Positions 49,021 through 51,498 of a DNA stretch of 51,498 nt are shown here, piece after piece. Within the stretch, counting starts at the first letter, position 1, and the number at the start of each line of letters is the position of its first letter. The notes beneath the pieces were generated by a model that saw only the letters and a program-made list of their open reading frames with translations, ran no database searches and had not been told where the DNA came from. Where the stretch lies: positions 1-51,498 of the forward strand of contig JBBITL010000029.1 of assembly GCA_037440765.1 (NCBI GenBank). The letters run 5' to 3'. Source of the stretch: DTKY01 sp037440765 (GTDB lineage Bacteria; Acidobacteriota; Terriglobia; Bryobacterales; Bryobacteraceae). Position numbers and translations under genes: made by a program.

Positions 49021-50067
49021 GTGACCCACAGCAGACGAGTCTTTTGCATCGCGGCATTGATATTGAGCGGCGCGGCCCGGCTGCCGGCGCAGGCGCCTCC
49101 GCAGGTGGAGTACTACCGGCTGGTTCCCGGTTTCCTTCCTGAGCACAAGAACGAACAGGGGGCTGCTGTCGGCACCGGCTTCGCAAGTCCCAATCCATGG
49201 GGCGCCTACACCGCCTACCTGATGGCGACCAATGCCAGGGGCCAGAGAACCTGGCGCATCGAGAACTACTTGCAGCAGGCCGGCATGACGCAGGGGTCGA
49301 CCATGTACCTGCTGGAAGGCTCCGAGCGGGCGCTGCTGGTGGACACGGGTCAGAACACCCCGGAGGAGGTGGGCAAGAACGACCTCAAAACCGTGGTCCG
49401 GCGCCTGCTGGGCCACAACAACGACGGCAGCGGGAAGAGCAGGCCGGTCGACTTTGTGGTGGCCATCTCCCACGGCCACGGCGACCACACGGGCAAGAAC
49501 AGCCAGATGAGCGACAGGACCATCTATTTCCCGGATCTGGACTGGCCTCGTGACGCCGGGCCGAACTACGTTCCCATCAAGGAAGGCGGAGGTCCCGCAG
49601 AGCGCGGCCCCGGCACGGCGGTGGGCGAGATCGCGCTGGGTGGCCGCACGATCAAAGCCATCAACCTTGCGGGCCACACGCCAGGCTCGTTGGGGTACCT
49701 TGACACTGAGAACAACATGATCCTGACAAGCGACGCCATCGGCTCTGGCCTCGTCTGGGCGCATTTCGGTCCCATCGAGCGGTACGCCGAATCGCTGCGG
49801 CGTTTGCAGGCGGTGCTCAGGCCGATGGACAACCCCGCCATCCTGCCAGGGCATTTCTACCAGATCTCCATGGGCGCCAGAGGCAAGCCCCCGATCAACG
49901 GAAGGCCCCTTGACAAACAGTACGTAGACGATCAACTGGCGGCCGCAGAGGGTGTATTGAGCGGCAAGATCCTGGGCGAACCTTACTCGGCGGGAGGGCG
50001 GCAGGTGCGGTTGGCGCGGGTAGGCTCTGCGGAAATGACCTTCAACCCGCCCGACCCGGCCAAATGA
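49021..50067 (+). CDS. Secreted metallo-beta-lactamase-fold hydrolase
   Basis: 348 residues with an N-terminal signal peptide (RRVFCIAALILSGAARLPAQA). The MBL metal motif is H151-G-H153-G-D155-H156 in ISHGHGDHTG, with a later ligand His in NLAGHTPGSLG, an Asp in TSDAIGSG and a final His in LPGHFYQ, so both metal sites look complete. YLLEGSERALLVDTG is the usual first-strand pair of the fold. Substrate is unknown; secreted members include hydrolases of esters and quorum-type lactones. Transcription appears to start at 48984-49012. It lies 67 bases after the glycosidase and may be an independent unit. The GTG start is supported by the promoter spacing rather than by a ribosome site. Confidence 0.85.
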   Translation: MTHSRRVFCIAALILSGAARLPAQAPPQVEYYRLVPGFLPEHKNEQGAAVGTGFASPNPWGAYTAYLMATNARGQRTWRIENYLQQAGMTQGSTMYLLEGSERALLVDTGQNTPEEVGKNDLKTVVRRLLGHNNDGSGKSRPVDFVVAISHGHGDHTGKNSQMSDRTIYFPDLDWPRDAGPNYVPIKEGGGPAERGPGTAVGEIALGGRTIKAINLAGHTPGSLGYLDTENNMILTSDAIGSGLVWAHFGPIERYAESLRRLQAVLRPMDNPAILPGHFYQISMGARGKPPINGRPLDKQYVDDQLAAAEGVLSGKILGEPYSAGGRQVRLARVGSAEMTFNPPDPAK

Positions 50068-50110
50068 GCTGGTCGTTCGCGGGATCCTGCTTCACACCAT
50101 CCCGCGCTGC

Positions 50111-50875
50111 TCAGACGACCAGACCTGGCCGGCTGAAGAGCCCGCCATCCACCCAGATGGTCTGGCCCGTGATGAAGTCCGCCTCGCTTCCCGCCAGAAA
50201 GGCTACAGCCCGCCCGATGTCCTCCGGCACGCCCACCCGGCCCAGCGGCGTGAAGCGGGCGAACGTGCCGGCGTAATCGGGCAGTTCCTTCCGGGTGCGC
50301 TCGACCAGCACCGCCCCGGGCGCCACGCAGTTCACGGTGATGTTGAATGGGCCCAACTCGACCGCGGCGACCTTGGTGAACATCTCGATCCCGCCCTTGC
50401 TCGCCGTATAGGCGGCCAACTGCGGGAAGGCGAGCTTGTTCGAGCCCGAGCCGATGTTGATGATCCGGCCGCCGCCCGACATCTTCATGTGCCGCGCAGC
50501 CCGCTGCGTGCACAGAAAGCATCCCTTGAGGTTGGTGCGGATCACACGGTCCCACTCCTCCTCTTCCACGTCGAGGAGCGGCTTACTGATCTGGACTCCG
50601 ACGTTGTTCACCAGGATGTCGAGGCGTGGAAAGCGTTGGAGCACGGCGCTGAACATGGCGTCCACCTCGCCGGACACCCCCACGTCGCACTGCACCGCCA
50701 GCGACGCGCGCCCCAGCGCCGTGATTGCGTCCGCAGTGGCCTGAGCTCCCGGCAGGTCCAGGTCGTTCACGGCCACGCCGCAGCCGTGGCGGGCCAGTTC
50801 CAGAGCAATGCCTCTGCCGACGCCCCCGCCCGCGCCGGTTACCAGGGCCCTCTTCCCTTCCAGGGTTCGATCCAT
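50111..50875 (-). CDS. Short-chain dehydrogenase/reductase (FabG-like)
   Basis: 254 residues, classical SDR length. Cofactor motif TGAGGGVG (residues 13-20), an Asp/Asn pair in NDLDLPGAQ that hints at NAD preference, NNVG (90-93), catalytic Ser in NIGSGSN (143-145), and Y156-x3-K160 in YTASK. FITGQTIWVDGG closes the fold. It probably oxidises or reduces a secondary alcohol or sugar-type substrate. It faces the MBL gene convergently (43 bases apart) and follows, on the minus strand, the Gfo/Idh/MocA-type gene. A two-gene minus-strand unit for polyol or sugar oxidation is plausible but unproven, since a hairpin lies between them. Confidence 0.9.
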   Translation of the reverse strand: MDRTLEGKRALVTGAGGGVGRGIALELARHGCGVAVNDLDLPGAQATADAITALGRASLAVQCDVGVSGEVDAMFSAVLQRFPRLDILVNNVGVQISKPLLDVEEEEWDRVIRTNLKGCFLCTQRAARHMKMSGGGRIINIGSGSNKLAFPQLAAYTASKGGIEMFTKVAAVELGPFNITVNCVAPGAVLVERTRKELPDYAGTFARFTPLGRVGVPEDIGRAVAFLAGSEADFITGQTIWVDGGLFSRPGLVV

Positions 50876-50921
50876 TAAAACGGACTGCCGGTTCGCATCC
50901 CTCAGCCGGCGCGATGCCGTT

Positions 50922-50955
50922 GACCGGCGGGCCGGGAAGGCCCGGCCCGCCGGTC
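50922..50955 (-). terminator. Perfect 15-bp GC hairpin after Gfo/Idh/MocA gene
   Basis: GACCGGCGGGCCGGG, loop AAGG, CCCGGCCCGCCGGTC: a fully paired 15-bp stem beginning seven bases past the stop codon of the minus-strand oxidoreductase gene (50962). No T-run follows on either strand, so it is a terminator-like or mRNA-stabilising hairpin rather than a canonical rho-independent terminator. It separates that gene from the SDR gene downstream. Confidence 0.5.
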
Positions 50956-50961
50956 ACTGCC

Positions 50962-51498
50962 TTAGCCGGTGAAGCTCCAGCCTTTTCGGAAGGTCGGCCT
51001 CACGTAGTTGTTGGCTTCGCGGTTGTTGGTGAACTGCATGCGGTTGGCGTCCCACAGCAGCTTGCCCTCAAAGTGCAGCGCGATGACTCCCATCACGATC
51101 CACTCGGTGAAGGGGCCCGCGACGTTGAAGTTGGAGCAGGCCGGGTCGCCGCCCTTGCAGGCCCTGATCCAGTCGCGATAGTGGCCCGGCGAGCGCGTCA
51201 GAACCTGCGGCGGCAGCCGGTACTCATCGTGCCGCGCCTGTGGCAGCAGCCGCACGCTGGCGCCGTAGGTGTCCGTGGTCAAGAACCCCTTGTCGCCGAC
51301 GAACACCACGCCCTCGCGCGAAGCCATGCCGGCCGGCATGCCGCCGCCGCGCCTGGCCGCCGCGGCCTGCGCATCCGGACCGCCCGGCGCCGCAGGGGGC
51401 CCGCCGGGGACAGTGATTGGCGCTGCTCCGGGAGCCGCACCTGCGCCGCCGCGAGCCGCCGCTGCGCCTCCACGGGCGGTCTGGGTGGGACCGAAGGC
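50962..51498 (-). CDS. Gfo/Idh/MocA family oxidoreductase, C-terminal part (partial)
   Basis: The gene runs off the right edge; the visible 178 residues are its 3' part, with the frame open from 51498 to the TAA at 50962-50964. The last ~125 residues (VFVGDKGFLTTDTYGASVRL, then SPGHYRDWIRACKGGDPACS, FTEWIVMGVIALHFEGKLLW and a final PTFRKGWSF) match the C-terminal domain of the secreted or Tat-type Gfo/Idh/MocA oxidoreductases common in Acidobacteria and Planctomycetes. Before it is a ~50-residue Ala/Gly/Pro linker (GGAAAARGGAGAAPG-like) that looks like a disordered insertion. The N-terminal NAD domain would lie outside the window. Function: NAD(P)-dependent oxidation or reduction of a sugar or polyol, substrate unknown. 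Confidence 0.8.
   Translation of the reverse strand, partial: AFGPTQTARGGAAAARGGAGAAPGAAPITVPGGPPAAPGGPDAQAAAARRGGGMPAGMASREGVVFVGDKGFLTTDTYGASVRLLPQARHDEYRLPPQVLTRSPGHYRDWIRACKGGDPACSNFNVAGPFTEWIVMGVIALHFEGKLLWDANRMQFTNNREANNYVRPTFRKGWSFTG

Noticed and set aside
2..51498. CRISPR arrays, tRNA or rRNA genes, insertion sequences, phage or toxin-antitoxin genes
   Set aside because: No regularly spaced repeats, cloverleaf-like sequences, transposase motifs or terminal inverted repeats were seen anywhere in the window.

Overview
The window reads as high-GC chromosomal DNA from a member of the Acidobacteriota, most likely the Solibacteres/Bryobacterales line. The strongest pointer is the C-terminal domain of the secreted protein at 46848-48953, which has the look of the TIGR03437 ('Solibacter') domain. 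The secreted metallo-beta-lactamase-fold protein and the Gfo/Idh/MocA-type oxidoreductase at the right end fit the same lineage. The taxonomic call is an inference from domain style. Two runs of N (16463-16472 and 45923-45960) show that this is a scaffolded draft assembly, and each run interrupts a real gene.

From position 2 to 45171, thirty-nine genes lie on the + strand with almost no spacing. Eleven neighbouring pairs share a 4-base stop/start overlap (ATGA or GTGA). This is one very large surface-polysaccharide (EPS/O-antigen-like) locus. Left part (2-9935): a truncated radical SAM gene, an O-antigen ligase/polymerase-like membrane protein, two GT4 glycosyltransferases, a methyltransferase, a GT-C membrane glycosyltransferase, the initiating polyprenyl-phosphate hexose-1-phosphate transferase, and a pyruvyl transferase. 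Middle part (9932-18801): methyltransferase, GT2, then a nucleotide-sugar cassette (zinc-binding sugar C-methyltransferase, RmlC-like epimerase, DUF4910 peptidase-like protein, class III aminotransferase, glucose-1-phosphate cytidylyltransferase, PIG-L deacetylase, SDR epimerase). Next (18822-26595): a run of glycosyltransferases with another SDR epimerase.

Export part (26599-37428): a Wzt/Wzm ABC transporter whose ATPase carries a C-terminal carbohydrate-recognition domain, a GT2 with a helical extension, a methyltransferase with a coiled-coil tail, an AsnB-like amidotransferase, a GT4, a heptose-7-phosphate-kinase-like GHMP kinase, and two tandem Wza-like outer-membrane export proteins. Last part (37473-45171): two sugar nucleotidyltransferases, a GT2, phosphopentomutase (deoB), a secreted DUF5060-type glycosidase, and UDP-glucose 6-dehydrogenase. 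I count 13 glycosyltransferases plus the initiating transferase. I see no Wzx flippase and no Wzc-type co-polymerase or tyrosine kinase.

At the right boundary a sigma-54-type activator without a receiver domain (minus strand, 45342-46560) points back at the locus. It diverges from a secreted apiosidase-like (DUF4038) glycosidase across a 287-bp lower-GC intergenic region with several dyads. The last 2.5 kb (49021-51498) look unrelated to the polysaccharide: a secreted MBL-fold hydrolase with a near-leaderless promoter, an SDR oxidoreductase, and the 3' part of a Gfo/Idh/MocA oxidoreductase followed by a perfect 15-bp hairpin. No tRNA, rRNA, CRISPR or insertion sequence was seen. Apart from that 287-bp region, no gene-free stretch exceeds 90 bases.
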